A DNA stretch of 64,000 bases, from the NCBI RefSeq assembly GCF_004664715.2, contig NC_051086.1, positions 76,739,164-76,803,163 of the forward strand, written 5' to 3'. Positions 1 through 11,218 of this stretch are shown here, one piece after another. Position numbers and translations under genes: made by a program. The DNA is from Peromyscus leucopus. Taxonomy: Eukaryota; Chordata; Mammalia; Rodentia; Cricetidae. The first letter of the stretch is position 1. Every line of letters begins with the position of its first letter. The notes under the pieces are model-generated. The model was given only the letters and a program-made list of their open reading frames with translations. It did no database searches and was not told the DNA's origin.

Positions 1-535
1 TTTTTAGATGAGCAAAAGGTGTTTTAACTATTATTCCACTTTGATTTCTTGCTATTTAATTCATTCAGATCTTTCCTTATAATTTAGGAATAAATTTGTT
101 CCTGTAATTGGAACTCAGTGACAGTTTTAACAGCTAATCTTCATGCTATTTTCTTCATGAATACTTTTGCAGATTCTGCTTATTTGATACAAATATTATT
201 AGATTTGGGAGTATAATTTTTCCAAATGTCTATACCATTGGATCAAAGAAATATTTATTTAAAGAGTGCTATCACAGGCTCAGTGAGTAAAAGCATTCCT
301 GATATTCTGAGTTCCATCTCCAGAAGCCACAAGTGAAAGGAAAGAACTGATTTCTGCAAGTTTTCCTTTTCACTCCAATCTGCTGTAGCATACAGTGCTT
401 GTGAATGTAAGTGTGTGCACACATACAGATAAATGTACACAAGAAAGAAGTGTTTACTTAAAAAAAACTGAAACATTTGATGGATATAATTAATTATGAA
501 TGAAACAACAAAAACACTTGTCATGATTATGATTT

Positions 536-1459
536 TTCTTTTATTCTTCTCTCATAGATTACATCCTGACCACAGTTTCCCTCCTCCATTCTTCCCAGCT
601 CTCCCCACCCATCATCCTCTCTTCCAGATCCACTCCTCCTCCATTTCCTTTCAAAAAAAGAGCAAGTCTCCAGGGATATCAACAACGTGGCATAACAAAT
701 TAATATAAGACTAGGTGCAAAACCTCGTATCAAGACTGGGCAAGGCAACACAGTAGGAGGAAAAGGCCCAAAAGCAGGTGAAGGAGTCAGAGACATGCCA
801 TGCCACACATACTCCCACCATTAGGAGTCCCATAACAACAACCAGCTATATAACCATAATATCTATGCAGAGATCTAGCTAAGATCATTCAGGACCCATG
901 ATTATATTGTGATCTCCTATGAGGCTGCTCAGTTGATTCTGTGAGCCAATTTTCCTGGTGTCTTTGACCCACTCTGACTCCCACAATCCTTCCTCCCCAT
1001 TCTGTGGGGTTTCCCTGATCCCACCAAATTTGGTTGTGGGTCTCTGTATTTAGTACATCAGTTGCTTGGTGACACCTCTCTGCTGACAGTTGGACTAGAC
1101 CTGATCTATGAGTATAGCAGAATGTCATTAGTATCATTCCATTGAATTTTTTTTTTCCAATTGTGTTTGGATCTATCTTGGCTTTCTAGGCTCCTGCTTC
1201 TGGTTACTGGCCATCCAGGCAGTGTCAGGCATGGGCAAATTCTAAAGGCTTGAGACTCAAGTTGGACCAGCCATTGGCTGGCCACTTCTACAAGTTCTGT
1301 GCCACCAATGCCCAACACATCTTGGAGCAGCATAGATATAGCTTGAAGGTTTTTGTGCGGCTGGTGTCCCTATCCACTGCTGGAAGCCTTGGCTGGATAT
1401 AGAAGATGGCAGGTTCAGGCTCCATATCCCATATATTAGGAGTCTTTGACTTCTCAAAA
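536..1459 (-). mobile_element. LINE-1 3'UTR, 5'-truncated, minus strand
   Basis: Read on the minus strand this matches the rodent LINE-1 3'UTR as I know it, including the segment about aggregated 'tgtgttgg', 'ggatggccag' and 'tagatccaaacac' motifs, and it ends in an A-rich tail (the T-rich run at 531-545 on plus). A 13-bp imperfect target-site duplication of the form atgRttatgattt lies at 523-535 and 1460-1472, so the insertion is a simple 5'-truncated copy. No ORF2 coding sequence remains. Copy 1 has many small deletions here compared with copy 2. Confidence 0.8.
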
Positions 1460-1472
1460 ATGGTTATGATTT

Positions 1473-2513
1473 CATTTGCTCATTTTTTTATTCATTTTTA
1501 TTTTCAGTGCAAAAATATATGTTGACCATGTTAACACTGGAAGAGTATTCAAACACCAATATTTGTCAGTATGATTACATAAGTTCAGGTTATTGTCCTT
1601 CTTTCCAGCTAAGACTGTAATAGCTGTGTTTAATGAATTATGGGATACCACAAACTATTCCAAGTTTGATTCATTAATTTAAAAACATGAATATAGGTGC
1701 TAATGAATATCAATTTTTTAGTTTATTTCTAATGGACCAAGAGAATCATGTTTTCATTAATATAAACATGACCTAACTCTTCTGGTTAATTTCACCAGTG
1801 AATGTTTTGTACGTGGATATGATGGTAATAACTGTACCATACTCTCATAGGGCAGAGACTACACCATCTCTATTCTCTTTATTTAGATTATTTTGTTGGA
1901 GAATAGATACATCTCCATGTGTCTTCCAGGGCTAGCATTTATTCTGGCAGATATGTTTACTACTTGGTTACATATTACTAAGTATCAATTTGTGTTCATC
2001 TATAAATACAACCCAATGTATGCATGACAAAATTATTTTCTGTTATCTAATATTCTATGGATTTATATTTTCCTATAAGTCCATACAATGAAAGGGTCTA
2101 CAAATGAGAAGTCATTTTTAAATAATGTAAAAAATAAAAATAACCACAAATCTATGCTACACCATAATCACCTCCTTGAAATAGTACAAAAACAAACTGA
2201 AATTTACCTTTAAAATAAGCACTCCTAAAGAATTTGCAGTAGCATCAGGCAAATATTTCACAGGTCAGCTTAAGTAAAGTGAACTTTACAAAGTTGTTCT
2301 TAAGGTGACAAATGGAATTAGCTATAAAAATGAGCCATTATTCAAATTAAGTAATTCTTTTGATAACTTCTTTGCTGCTTATGCAAATTAGCACTGTTGA
2401 TTGGATTAAAGAATAAAAATAGAACAGTTATTTGACCTAAATGTAAAGTCATTCAAAGAATTATAAACACATCCTTGAATTGAAAAATATCATTTAAAAC
2501 ATATTTTTATTTT
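1473..2513. other. Non-coding AT-rich stretch; holds a candidate conserved element
   Basis: No gene or classified repeat seen. At about 2225-2480 the sequence is unlike the neighbouring repeats and carries an octamer ATGCAAAT (2381-2388) plus several ATTA-type homeodomain core motifs. Confidence 0.5.
2225..2480. promoter_or_regulatory. Candidate conserved non-coding element (octamer-containing)
   Basis: This is a non-repetitive AT-rich block with a perfect POU octamer (2381-2388) next to TTAGC, and with a GATTGGATTA segment about 16 bp downstream. It looks like a vertebrate conserved non-coding element, but that is impression only; there is no alignment. The same block in copy 2 (about 39680-39933) shows no difference by eye over its core, although the surrounding sequence does differ. 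Confidence 0.25.
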
Positions 2514-2700
2514 GTTTGTGTGTGTATACTTATATCAGTGTATGGGTATGTGAAAGAGTCCTGATCGGTGCCCGATAACCCAGGAGCTAGAGGAGACATA
2601 TGTAATTGTGTGCTGCCTGATGTGGTACTGGGATCAAACTCAATTCCACTGCAAGAACTTTAGATGCTCTAAGCTCCTTAGGTACCTCTTTAGCCCCTTA
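2514..2700 (-). mobile_element. B3-type SINE, minus strand
   Basis: Plus-strand order is TG-rich tail, then 'gctgcctgatgtgg', 'actgggatcaaactc' and a 3' end near 'cctctttagcccc'. That is the reverse complement layout of a rodent B2/B3 tRNA-derived SINE, and it is moderately diverged. Confidence 0.65.
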
Positions 2701-2707
2701 AAAATAC

Positions 2708-2931
2708 ATGTTTTGTTTTAGATTTATTATTATGGTACGTACATTTGTGTGTATGTGCATTATCTCTCTTTATCTCTGTCTCTCTCTGTCTCTGTCTCTC
2801 CCTCTCTCACACAAATTTCAGGATTTGATGCTCTTCTTCCACTGTGGAGTCCAGGGAACAAACTCAGTTGTCAGCGTTGGTGGCAAACACTTTTGCCAGT
2901 GGAGTCATCTCCCCAGCCCTCTAGCAACCAC
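2708..2931 (-). mobile_element. B3-type SINE with CT-rich expansion, minus strand
   Basis: A second SINE of the same kind directly follows the first. On plus it runs from a TG-rich start through a (TCTC)n-like tract (about 2763-2808), 'actgtggagtccaggg' and 'ggagtcatctccccagcc', the usual reverse complement of a B2/B3 head. Open frames across the CT tract are artefacts. Confidence 0.65.
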
Positions 2932-3400
2932 AAACGCTGAAACCATTTCATTTATCTAACTGAGAAGAACATGTGAATCATTTTGTTATTCTCTCTACTT
3001 CTCATGTACTAGGATTGCTCTTCCAGGTTGCCCCCCCCAGGTTTTTCTAGTTAATATTTTGTGTGCACCACAAATTCACCATTGCATACATGATTAAAAC
3101 ATATATTCACCAAATAAAGTATAATTTTCTAACCTATTCTTTATAATTTCTTATAAAGTCAAAGTCATACAAAATTGAAATATTTGTCATGAAGTTAATG
3201 AATTATGTGTTAATTCTGCATCAAGATTTCGTATATATTTTATACATTTTGAGGGAGGAGATGATGTTGTTGTTGTGTCTCCATAGTAGTTTTCAAAACC
3301 TAGCTGTAGTGATTTTCATTCAACTACTGTTCAACAAGGCTTCTCTTTCCCAATGTATTTGCCATTGTAGCTAACATTTGTTTTATGATCAGAAATTCCA

Positions 3401-3600
3401 CCATCAGAGATATAGTCCAGAGCACTTACCTGGCACGTACAGACCTTAGATTGAGTCTCAACATATATCAGGCTGGTGGTCAATAATATCTAATCGAGTA
3501 CTTATGAGGTGGAGGCAGGATTAGAAGTTCAAGGACATCTTTGACTATAGAGTCAGTTCAAGGTTAGGCTGGGCTACATGAGACCCTCTCTCAAAAAAAA
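3401..3600 (+). mobile_element. B4-type SINE (ID-like head plus B1-like body), plus strand
   Basis: The head resembles a tRNA-derived ID unit ('gagatatagtccagagc', 'ttgagtctcaac'). The body resembles B1 ('tatcaggctggtgg', 'gaggtggaggcagg', 'gagaccctctctc') and ends in an A run at 3593-3600. That order is the B4 composite layout. It is diverged. Confidence 0.65.
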
Positions 3601-3804
3601 CTTTAACTTGTTGTGTTATTATACTTTTGTTTTCAATACTTCTACGGTTAGATATGTTGAAACATTTTCAATTTGTTAAATTCATCTATTTTCATAAAAG
3701 ATGTTTTCTCATACGTCCTTTCCCCCTTTAGTAAGTTTTTCTTTTTGCTATTCCAATTTCAAGTTACTTATCAATTTGAGAATGTCAGCACTTAGCTCAC
3801 ATAT

Positions 3805-4172
3805 GATTTACAAATATTTTCTCCTAACTTTATGTTTTATCTTTATACTGGATTGTTTTCTTTGCTGTGAAGATTATTAGTTTTTTCATTCCATCTCTAC
3901 TTACTTTTGCTTTTGTTTTCTGTGATTTGGGGTCCATCAAGAAATCATCTTCTAGTCGTCATGAAGCTTTTCCCTATATTTTCTGTAGTAGGCTTGCAGT
4001 TTCAGTTCTTATATGTTTATCTTTTGTCCAGTTTGAATTTTTTAAAATTTCTTCTGCTAGTGAATATCCAATGTTTCTAATAACTTCTACTGAAGATTTT
4101 GTTCTTTCTCCATTATTTGTTTATGGTACCTTTGTTGAAATTAAATTGACCAATAAAATAAATTTATTTATG
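3805..4172 (-). mobile_element. Ancient LINE-1 ORF2-region fragment, minus strand
   Basis: The plus strand reads as the antisense of the old mammalian LINE-1 ORF2 region: 'acaaatattttctcc', 'tttctttgctgtgaag', 'atgaagcttttccctat', 'tcttttgtccagttt' and 'ggtacctttgttgaaa' occur in the expected order and spacing. It therefore predates the rodent-specific elements here. A 168-codon open frame on the plus strand (3867-4373) runs over it but is only antisense of the element. No intact coding remains. Confidence 0.7.
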
Positions 4173-4383
4173 AGCTTACCATATGGTACAAAAAATATTA
4201 TAGCTAGTAATGTGTTAATTAGTAGGTTGAAATGTCTTTGCTCTTGGTTCATTTCAATAAACCACAATAGCCAAGGTGTAACAATTGAAATGCCCATGTG
4301 GTATTTGTGCATATACAAACAACATATATGCATACACACATATAAGAATAATACATACTTATATATAATATAAAACATATTAC

Positions 4384-4386
<3 letters not shown>

Positions 4387-4420
<34 letters not shown>

Positions 4421-4446
4421 TATATATATAATATATATATATATAA
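4387..4446. repeat. Microsatellite (AC)16 followed by AT-rich tract
   Basis: Uninterrupted (AC)16 lies at 4387-4418, then an imperfect TA tract with two phase breaks. Confidence 0.97.
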
Positions 4447-5575
4447 CATTATACACAAGCATATACATATCCATTAATGAAGGGACTATTTTAAGTGAAA
4501 ACATGAGTAGAAATAGAAGAAATTTTGTCATGCAAAATGATCCCAGAAAAGCCAACAGTAAATTATACCCCTTGAATGTGGAATCGAAAAGAAGCTGGTT
4601 ATATAGAAACCAAGAATATAGAGAACTATCAAAGGCAAGAGCCAGAAGAAGCAGATGGTAATACAGTGTTGATCAAAAGTACAACTTTCATTGAGACTGG
4701 AAAGACCTAGTTTCACTGATCTGGTCAAAAGCTTGTTGATCACTTTCATCATATATTACCTATCTAAAATTGAAAACAATAGATTTTTAACATTCTAATT
4801 GCAAAACAATGATTTCAGTGAGGTGGTTGTTGATTGTTATGCCAATTATATTCCAATTAACTTGACTTAGTCTTTCTGCATTTTTTTCATGGATCATAAC
4901 ATCATATTATATCCCCAAATAGATATACTAAAAGAAGAAAAAAAATGTTGTAGAATACCATTTTGCAATCACAGATTTTCATCTAATATGTCAAGTCACC
5001 AAGGTGTATTCACTGCCTTCTCTACTTATAATTGCCCTGCTCAGCTTCTTTCCTGGCATATATTATCTCATGATTACCACTTGCTCTTTAATCATGATAC
5101 TGTGGTTTCTTGTCCTGTAGTTCAACATTCCAAGGGTCTTAAATAATTGAACAGTAGAGAGGAGATAGACAGAAACAGAAACATCAATAGCTCCTCCCTG
5201 GCACCCATGAAATTGAATAAGCTGTCCTTGATTATGTGTTTCTGAACATTATTTATTTGTTCAGGACTGTCTTGTGTGCTTGCTTTACAAAGAATGATTG
5301 AGCTACCCTGTGTAAGGTCAGGGTCATTTATGTTTAGTCACATGTTAAAATGAAAGCTATTTTCGGTGCTCTATGTTTCATCAAGGTGGCCTTTTTATTC
5401 ATTGTATCTTGATTGACATGAATGCAACAATTCATAATAATTTTAAATAAAAAGAGAAAAAACCAACTTCCAGTGTAGAGCATACGCACCCAGGAAACCA
5501 GGCCACCCACTTTGGTATCCATTATATCTCATTGAAGAAGTAGTTCACATGGATTATTTATCAATTAAAGTTAAA
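4447..5575. other. Non-coding, nothing recognised
   Basis: AT-rich sequence with no gene, no repeat family I can name and no long open frame. Copy 2 holds the same sequence at about 41932-43073. Confidence 0.5.
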
Positions 5576-5688
5576 TAAGAGAGTTGGATTGGTGAGTTAG
5601 TTGTAACAGCAGTTACTGTGACAGTATGAGGATGTGAGCTTGGAATCAGCATAACACATCACAAACAAAACAGATTCACAGGCATCAA

Positions 5689-5735
<47 letters not shown>

Positions 5736-5752
5736 TATTAAAAAAAAAAAAA
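5576..5752 (+). mobile_element. tRNA-type SINE (B3/ID-like) with (AC)20 and A-rich tail
   Basis: The head 'gttggattggtgagttag' and 'aacagcagttactgtg' resembles a tRNA-derived rodent SINE. It runs through 'cacaggcatcaaac' into uninterrupted (AC)20 (5693-5732) and then an A run (5741-5752). The microsatellite probably grew from the SINE tail. Confidence 0.55.
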
Positions 5753-6271
5753 CACAATAAACTGAAAACTTAAGAGAGAAGTAGCTTGCCAGTGACTTTC
5801 GCTGTTCCCATGGGGTTATCAGTCTCATTGCTCCAACTTCCTAGGTGCTGCCTTGGCTTCTGGAATTGGCATTTGAGCTTTGGCATCAATTTCTGTTGCT
5901 GTCATTCTCTGTCAGCAGTATTCATGTTGACACTGCTCTAAGCAATCTTTTCTAGGAGGCAAGTTTATAGGTGGAATGGAAACTTTCCACCCAATTATGT
6001 CACACAGGCAATAAGAGCAGACACACTAATCAGTCTCCTGCTACAGTACTTGACTTCTGCACACTTAGTTAGTTATATTTCTCCTGTATTTAATGAACTG
6101 ACAAAAATTCCCTGGAGACTGATCAAGAGATAGTTTGAATGACTATTTTCAACATAAGTCTCCATGTACTGCTTTGGGAGGGATGCCTCTTTCATAAGAA
6201 AATTCCTGGAGACCAAGTGTTAGACAATTATGTTTATTTTTAATTTCTTATTTTACATTTTATTTGTAAAT
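5753..6271. other. Non-coding, nothing recognised
   Basis: Mixed-composition unique sequence with no open frame of note and no repeat I can name. Confidence 0.45.
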
Positions 6272-6480
6272 TTCTGAGGCAGGGCTTAATTTCACAGGTT
6301 GATTTAACTCTCTAGGTAGCTGATGATGACCTCCCATCTCGGATCTTCCTCCCTACACTTTCCAAATGCTGGGATTACAGAAATGCACCAATATTTCTCA
6401 TTTCTTTTGTTCTGAGGATTAAGCCCAGGCTTTCATGCATGCTTCAAAGCACTATACTAGCTGAGGAACACTGCCCCGTG
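6272..6480 (-). mobile_element. B4-type SINE, minus strand
   Basis: On plus, a B1-like antisense part ('ttctgaggcagggctt', 'aatgctgggattacag') is followed by an ID-like antisense head ('gaggattaagcccagg', 'tagctgaggaacactgccc'). That is the reverse of the B4 order. Confidence 0.7.
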
Positions 6481-7140
6481 ATTTTCTACTTTATAATCCT
6501 AGGGAATACTTATTCAAAAAAATTCATTTTTGAAGCCCCTCGATAGTAATCAATGATTTATAATAATTAAGACTTATAAGGATATCAGATACACTTTGAA
6601 GTTAGTGATTTTACACAGACTATGTGGGTTAAGTCCTTATACTAGGCTCATCTACACACAAACAATGGTGACTTGATATAAAATTGTTAGAATTTCTTTC
6701 TGTTTCAGTGAAAAAATTAAAAGATAATGCTAGTGTTATATCTAGAGATTACCTCTTAGATTTTGATAGATGAAAAGAATCTCTTAAGCAAATAATGATA
6801 TGAACTATATCATAAATAGGGAGAGACACATGTTTCAAAATTGCCTGTAGAAGCTCATGACTTAGCAAATAATTTAATGCAACTTCTGACAGACTGAATA
6901 AAGAGTTTTTATCAAGAAGTGACAATTAAGATCTTAGCAAAGAGTTTGTTTGCCACATTAAAAATTCTATACTTCATTTGAATTGTGACAGTTGGATGAG
7001 ACAGATTTGTTAAATAAAGATGCAGAATATAAATCATATTGATGTGTACAAAGTAATATTTTACAATATTTTAACAAGTAGATTTAAAAAGGAAAAAGAC
7101 AGGGTATTTTTTTGTTATATAAGAACCCCACACATAAGCT
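6481..7140. other. Non-coding, nothing recognised
   Basis: AT-rich sequence without recognisable genes or repeats. Confidence 0.45.
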
Positions 7141-7576
7141 AATTGAAAGGAGGAAACATTTATTTGGCTCCTGATCTCAAGGTTTTAGTCATGGTGGAGT
7201 CACTTCATTATGTAAAGTCTATGGTGAGTCAAAAATGCTGTGGTAGTGGAGCATGTACAAGGAATGTTGTTCATTTTATGGTACCTGGTAAATAAATGTT
7301 AGGTTCAGGGGAAGAAGAAAGAAAGGAAAGGAAAGAGGAAGGGGGAGAGAGGGAAAGATTTGGGACAGGACACTCATTTCAAGTTAGCTCCCAGATGATC
7401 TAAGTCCATCAGTCAGGCCCTACTTTCTAACTGCTCATTCAGCTGTGCAATCATCAATGGATGATTTAATAACTCATTGATGAAACTGCCACCCTAATGA
7501 TCCACTCACCTCCAAGTAGTGTGATTAGATCTTCATGGTTTGGGTATATAACTGGCATGCCACATATAAACATAGC
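7141..7576. mobile_element. MaLR-like LTR remnant
   Basis: The order 'gaggaaacatttatttggctc', a GA-rich middle (about 7308-7360), 'tgctcattcagctgtg', 'ctaatgatccactcacct' and an end near 'acatataaacatagc' resembles degenerate mammalian MaLR-class LTRs. No target-site duplication was identified and the boundaries are approximate. It is a non-coding LTR remnant with no internal retroviral sequence alongside. Confidence 0.45.
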
Positions 7577-8282
7577 ACAGAGGTAGACAGCCTAAGAAGT
7601 GGTTTAAAATATAGGACTATGGAATATGAGTGATTAGTGGATGTATGGATGCCTAAAGAGTATGATTCAATAGCTTAACCTTGTGTTGTTAATGAGATAA
7701 GCACTTGTTAGCTTATTTAGCCTGAGTTTTGGAAGTACTCAGGTCAGAAGGCCTCATGAGAATCCTAAGAGCATTCTAGGTGAGTAAACCAAGATCTGAG
7801 TCAACTTTAGTAATCTAAATGACAGGAAAATGATCCTGGTCCTATGGTCAGGAAAGGGTAACAGGACATTTGTGAACAGAAATAATGCTAGAACTAGATT
7901 GACTCCTTGAATATTTGATGTAATTAAAGCAGCCCTGGTTCTGAGTCTCCACACCACATTAGTAGATAGAGCTGACAACCCTTTGAGATAATCCCGGGTG
8001 AGCAGTACATGCATTATATATTGTTTTTTCCCCCACACTGGAGATTCCCAACCCAGTAAAAAGTAATCAAAAAGATGTATTCCCCCAGAATGTAAACAAT
8101 CAAAATAAGGAATAAACAATCAAAACAATAGAGAAGAGTCTGTAGATACATCAGGAACAAAGAAACTTACTATTTGAAGGAAAGAAAGGGACCTGTGATC
8201 TCTTGATTGTTTATAGGAAAGGAGATAGGAGTGCCTGTCGGTAGAGAAGAACTGTCCTGATGACAAGGAGTCATTTCATTTC
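7577..8282. other. Non-coding, nothing recognised
   Basis: Unique-looking sequence. A 121-codon minus-strand open frame (7754-8119) matches no family I know and is shortened in copy 2 by a one-base indel, so I do not call it a gene. Confidence 0.45.
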
Positions 8283-8410
8283 AGTGTGCATGTGTACCCA
8301 GAGCTGTGCTGACAAGTGTCACCACCAAGCTAGCTTTCTAAGGGGCTGGGGATAAAACTCAGGTCCCCGTGCTTATGCGGCCCTGTACCTACTCAGCTGT
8401 CTCTCAGCCC
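8283..8410 (-). mobile_element. tRNA-type SINE (B2/B3-like) fragment, minus strand
   Basis: 'ggggctggggataaaactcagg' style sequence followed by 'gtgcttatgcggccctg' and 'cagctgtctctcagccc' is the reverse complement of a rodent tRNA-derived SINE head. Confidence 0.55.
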
Positions 8411-8557
8411 GTAACTGCAGTTTTTCTTATGAGTGTGATCTCAATTTTCTGAGAACACTAATTAACAATTATGACACAGCCATTATGATAACAGCTGTAC
8501 GTTCGTGTATGTAAAATGTCAGTGAAGTTCAAATGTTTAAGAAGTATTATCTGAACA

Positions 8558-8690
8558 AGCTTTGGTGGTACATGCCCCTACTCTCATCATTCCAGAGGTG
8601 GAGGCAGAAGGACTTCAGGGCTAGGTCGCCAGACTGCACAACTTAGAAAACTCTTCCCTTAATAAAATAAAATAAAAAATTTAAACAAGG
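8558..8690 (+). mobile_element. Degenerate B1-like SINE, plus strand
   Basis: 'agctttggtggtacatgcc', 'ccagaggtggaggcag' and an A-rich tail built of AAAAT units (8660-8690) resemble an old, diverged B1. The counterpart is at 46078-46210. Confidence 0.5.
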
Positions 8691-9750
8691 TTGCTAAGTT
8701 AATATCTTATTGGTAGAGGACTTAGGTTCATATGGTCTTAATTTTAAAGAACACAGAAAAAGCACCACTTGATTTAATTTTCACCACACTTACATTGACT
8801 GTTCATATTACCTTAATTTTATTGTGCTCTCTTAAATGATAAGATGGCTTATCTACATTAAGCAAGTTTTGGTCAGATGTTTTTTTTATGTGCCATATTT
8901 TAAAACCATTAATTATAAAATACAGTGTGATTTATTTACCTGTTCTCAAATGATGATGTAGATTTAATCTTCAAAAGTAATCAGAATATATTAAAACTAC
9001 CATTAGTCTAGGTTATATTGTGAGCCCTATGGGGAAAATTGTAGCAGAACTTAAATGTGTGTATCTTAATTCTCAAGCATATGGGCTTTACCGGTGTGAG
9101 CCTGTTGTTTGTGTAGCTTAATTTGCTCTGCGACCAGACAAGTATGTGGATGGTAGGAGACCTTTGGATTTTGTTGGACCTTGGTTTATCATCTACATAT
9201 GGATAATCTTCTTTGTGTGTTTCAGCAATTGTTCTAGTTGCTGCTGACAATTTGTGTGTGCACATATATTATATAGTGAACAACCTTGACTCTGTTTATC
9301 AGGTGACCCAAAACTTGACATTCAGTAATTCAAGATATGTGTAGGAAACTTCCAATTTTTATCTTACATTTCTAAAATTTTTCTATTACGTCTTTATTTT
9401 ATGTAAACTGGGGTTGTATTACTATTGAAAGGCAAAATTGTTGGCTATTCAAACTTTTAATAGTACAACATTTATCCTGATTTAATTTTCCCCTGATGTT
9501 CCACTAACTACCAGGGCCATCTTTTAGGTATTTCTGATGTGACATAATCTCTTGCTTTCATTTTGGCATCCAGTTATTTGTATTAACCATGTATCATTGT
9601 TACTGCTATAAGTATGGTATACTGATGTCTGTTTTTTAACAGCAGTGTTGAGCTAAGTCTCCATAATACAATTCACCACTTGTCTGTGAGTAGTTCCCTC
9701 AACATTTCATATGCTTTTGACCTGCCCTGTGTTCTCCCACACTCACTTTT
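8691..9750. other. Non-coding, nothing recognised
   Basis: AT-rich unique-looking sequence with no gene and no named repeat. It ends at the target site of the LINE-1 that follows. Confidence 0.45.
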
Positions 9751-10710
9751 TGGTTTAAACTATTTTTTGTTTTGTTTTTATTTTTTTTTCCTTTTATTTT
9801 ATTTTACAATACATTCAGTTCTACATATCAGCCACGGATTCCCTTGTTCTCCCCCTTCCTGCCCCCTCCCTTCCCCCCAGCCCACCCCCCATTCCCACCT
9901 CCTCCAGGGCAAAGCCTCCCCAGGACTGAGATCAACCTGGTAGACTCAGTCCAGGCAGGTCCAGTCCCCTCCTCCCAGATGAGCCAAGCGTCCCTGCATA
10001 AGTCCCAGGTTTCAAACAGCCAACTCATGCAATGAGCACAGGACCTGGTACCACTGCCTAGATGCCTCCCAAACAGATCAAGCCAATCAACTGTCTCACC
10101 TATTCAGAGGGCCTGATCCAGTTGGGGGCCCCTCAGCCTTTGGTTCATAGTTCATGTGTTTCCATTCGTTTGGCTATTTGTCCCTGTGCTTTATCCAACC
10201 TTGGTTTCAACAATTCTTGCTCATATAAACCCTCCTCTTTCTCTAATTAGACTCCCGGCTCCACCGGGCCTAGCCATGGATCTCTGCATCCAGATTCCTC
10301 AGTCCTTGGATGGGGTTTCTGGCACGACTATTAGGGTGTTTGGCCATCCCATCACCAGAGTAGGTCAGTTGGCTGTCTCTCGACCATTGCCAGCAGTCTA
10401 TTGTGGGGGTATCTTTGTGGATTTCTGTGGGCTCTAGCACTTTGTTTCTTCCTTTTCTCATGTGGTCTTCATTTACCATGGTCTCCTATTCCTTGTTCTC
10501 CCTCTCTGTTCTTGATCCAGCTGGGATCTCCGCTCCCACAGGCTCTCTTTCCCTCGACCCGCCTTCATTATCCCACTCATGTCCAGGTTGTTCATGTAGA
10601 TCTCAGCCATTTCTCCATCATTGGCGATCCTCGTGTCTTTCTTGGGGTCCTGTTTTCCAGGTAGCCTCACTGGTGATGTGAGTAGCAGTCCAGTCATCCT
10701 TGTTCCACAT

Positions 10711-10955
10711 CTAGTATCCTCCTATGAGTGAGTACATACCATATTTGTCTTTCTGAGTCTGGGTTACCTCACTCAGGATGATTTTTTCTAGATCCATCCA
10801 TTTGCCTGCAAACCTCATGATGTCATTGTTTTTCTCTGCTGAGTAGTATTCCATTGTGTATATGTGCCACAATTTATTTATCCATTCTTCAGTTGAAGGG
10901 CATCTAGGTTGTTTCCAGGTTTTGGCTATTACAAACATGCTGATATGAACATAGC
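10711..10955 (-). pseudogene. LINE-1 ORF2 C-terminal remnant
   Basis: The minus-strand translation contains the conserved ORF2p C-terminal stretch IYTMEYYSAEK, then FAGKWMDLEKIILSE and TQTQKDKYGM, ending at a TAG stop on the complement of 10711-10713. It keeps an open frame only because the piece is short. The reading frame upstream (10956-11037) crosses the inversion junction and is not ORF2. Reverse transcriptase and endonuclease regions are absent. Copy 2 (48259 to about 48500) stops one codon earlier. Confidence 0.8.
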
Positions 10956-11040
10956 ATCCATGATCCCTGACTTCACGCTCTACTATAGAGCTACAGTAAT
11001 AAAAAAAACAGCTTGGTCTTGGCATAAAAACTGACATGTG

Positions 11041-11185
11041 GCCGGGCGTTGGTAGCGCACGCCTTTAATCCAGCACTCGGGAGGCAGAGCCAGGCAGATC
11101 TCTGTGAGTTCGAGGCCAGCCTAGACTACCAAGTGAGCTCCAGGAAAGGCGCAAAGCTGCACAGAGAAACCCTGTCTCGAAAAAC

Positions 11186-11211
<26 letters not shown>
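11041..11211 (+). mobile_element. B1 SINE, young-looking, inside LINE-1
   Basis: A near full-length B1 starts 'gccgggcgttggtagcgc', contains the B-box-like 'gtgagttcgaggccagcc', and ends 'gaaaccctgtctcgaaaaacc' plus a long A tail. Its 15-bp target-site duplication is at 11026-11040 and 11212-11226. Low divergence suggests a recent insertion. The A run from 11187 is 30 bp in this copy and 36 bp in copy 2. Confidence 0.92.

Positions 11212-11218
<7 letters not shown>

Noticed and set aside
3401..3470. Functional tRNA gene in the ID-like or B3/B4 SINE heads
   Set aside because: These heads carry diverged pol III box-like motifs but no intact cloverleaf, and they are joined to SINE bodies.
3867..4373. 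168-codon plus-strand open frame as a membrane-protein gene
   Set aside because: It is antisense of an old LINE-1 ORF2 fragment plus AT-rich flank, and the hydrophobic look comes from T-rich codons.
7754..8119. 121-codon minus-strand frame as a possible gene
   Set aside because: No start context, family resemblance or splice structure. Single-base indels alter it in copy 2 (45325-45522).
10711..11037. 108-codon minus-strand frame as a cellular gene
   Set aside because: The last part is the LINE-1 ORF2 C-terminus. The beginning crosses the inversion junction of the element.
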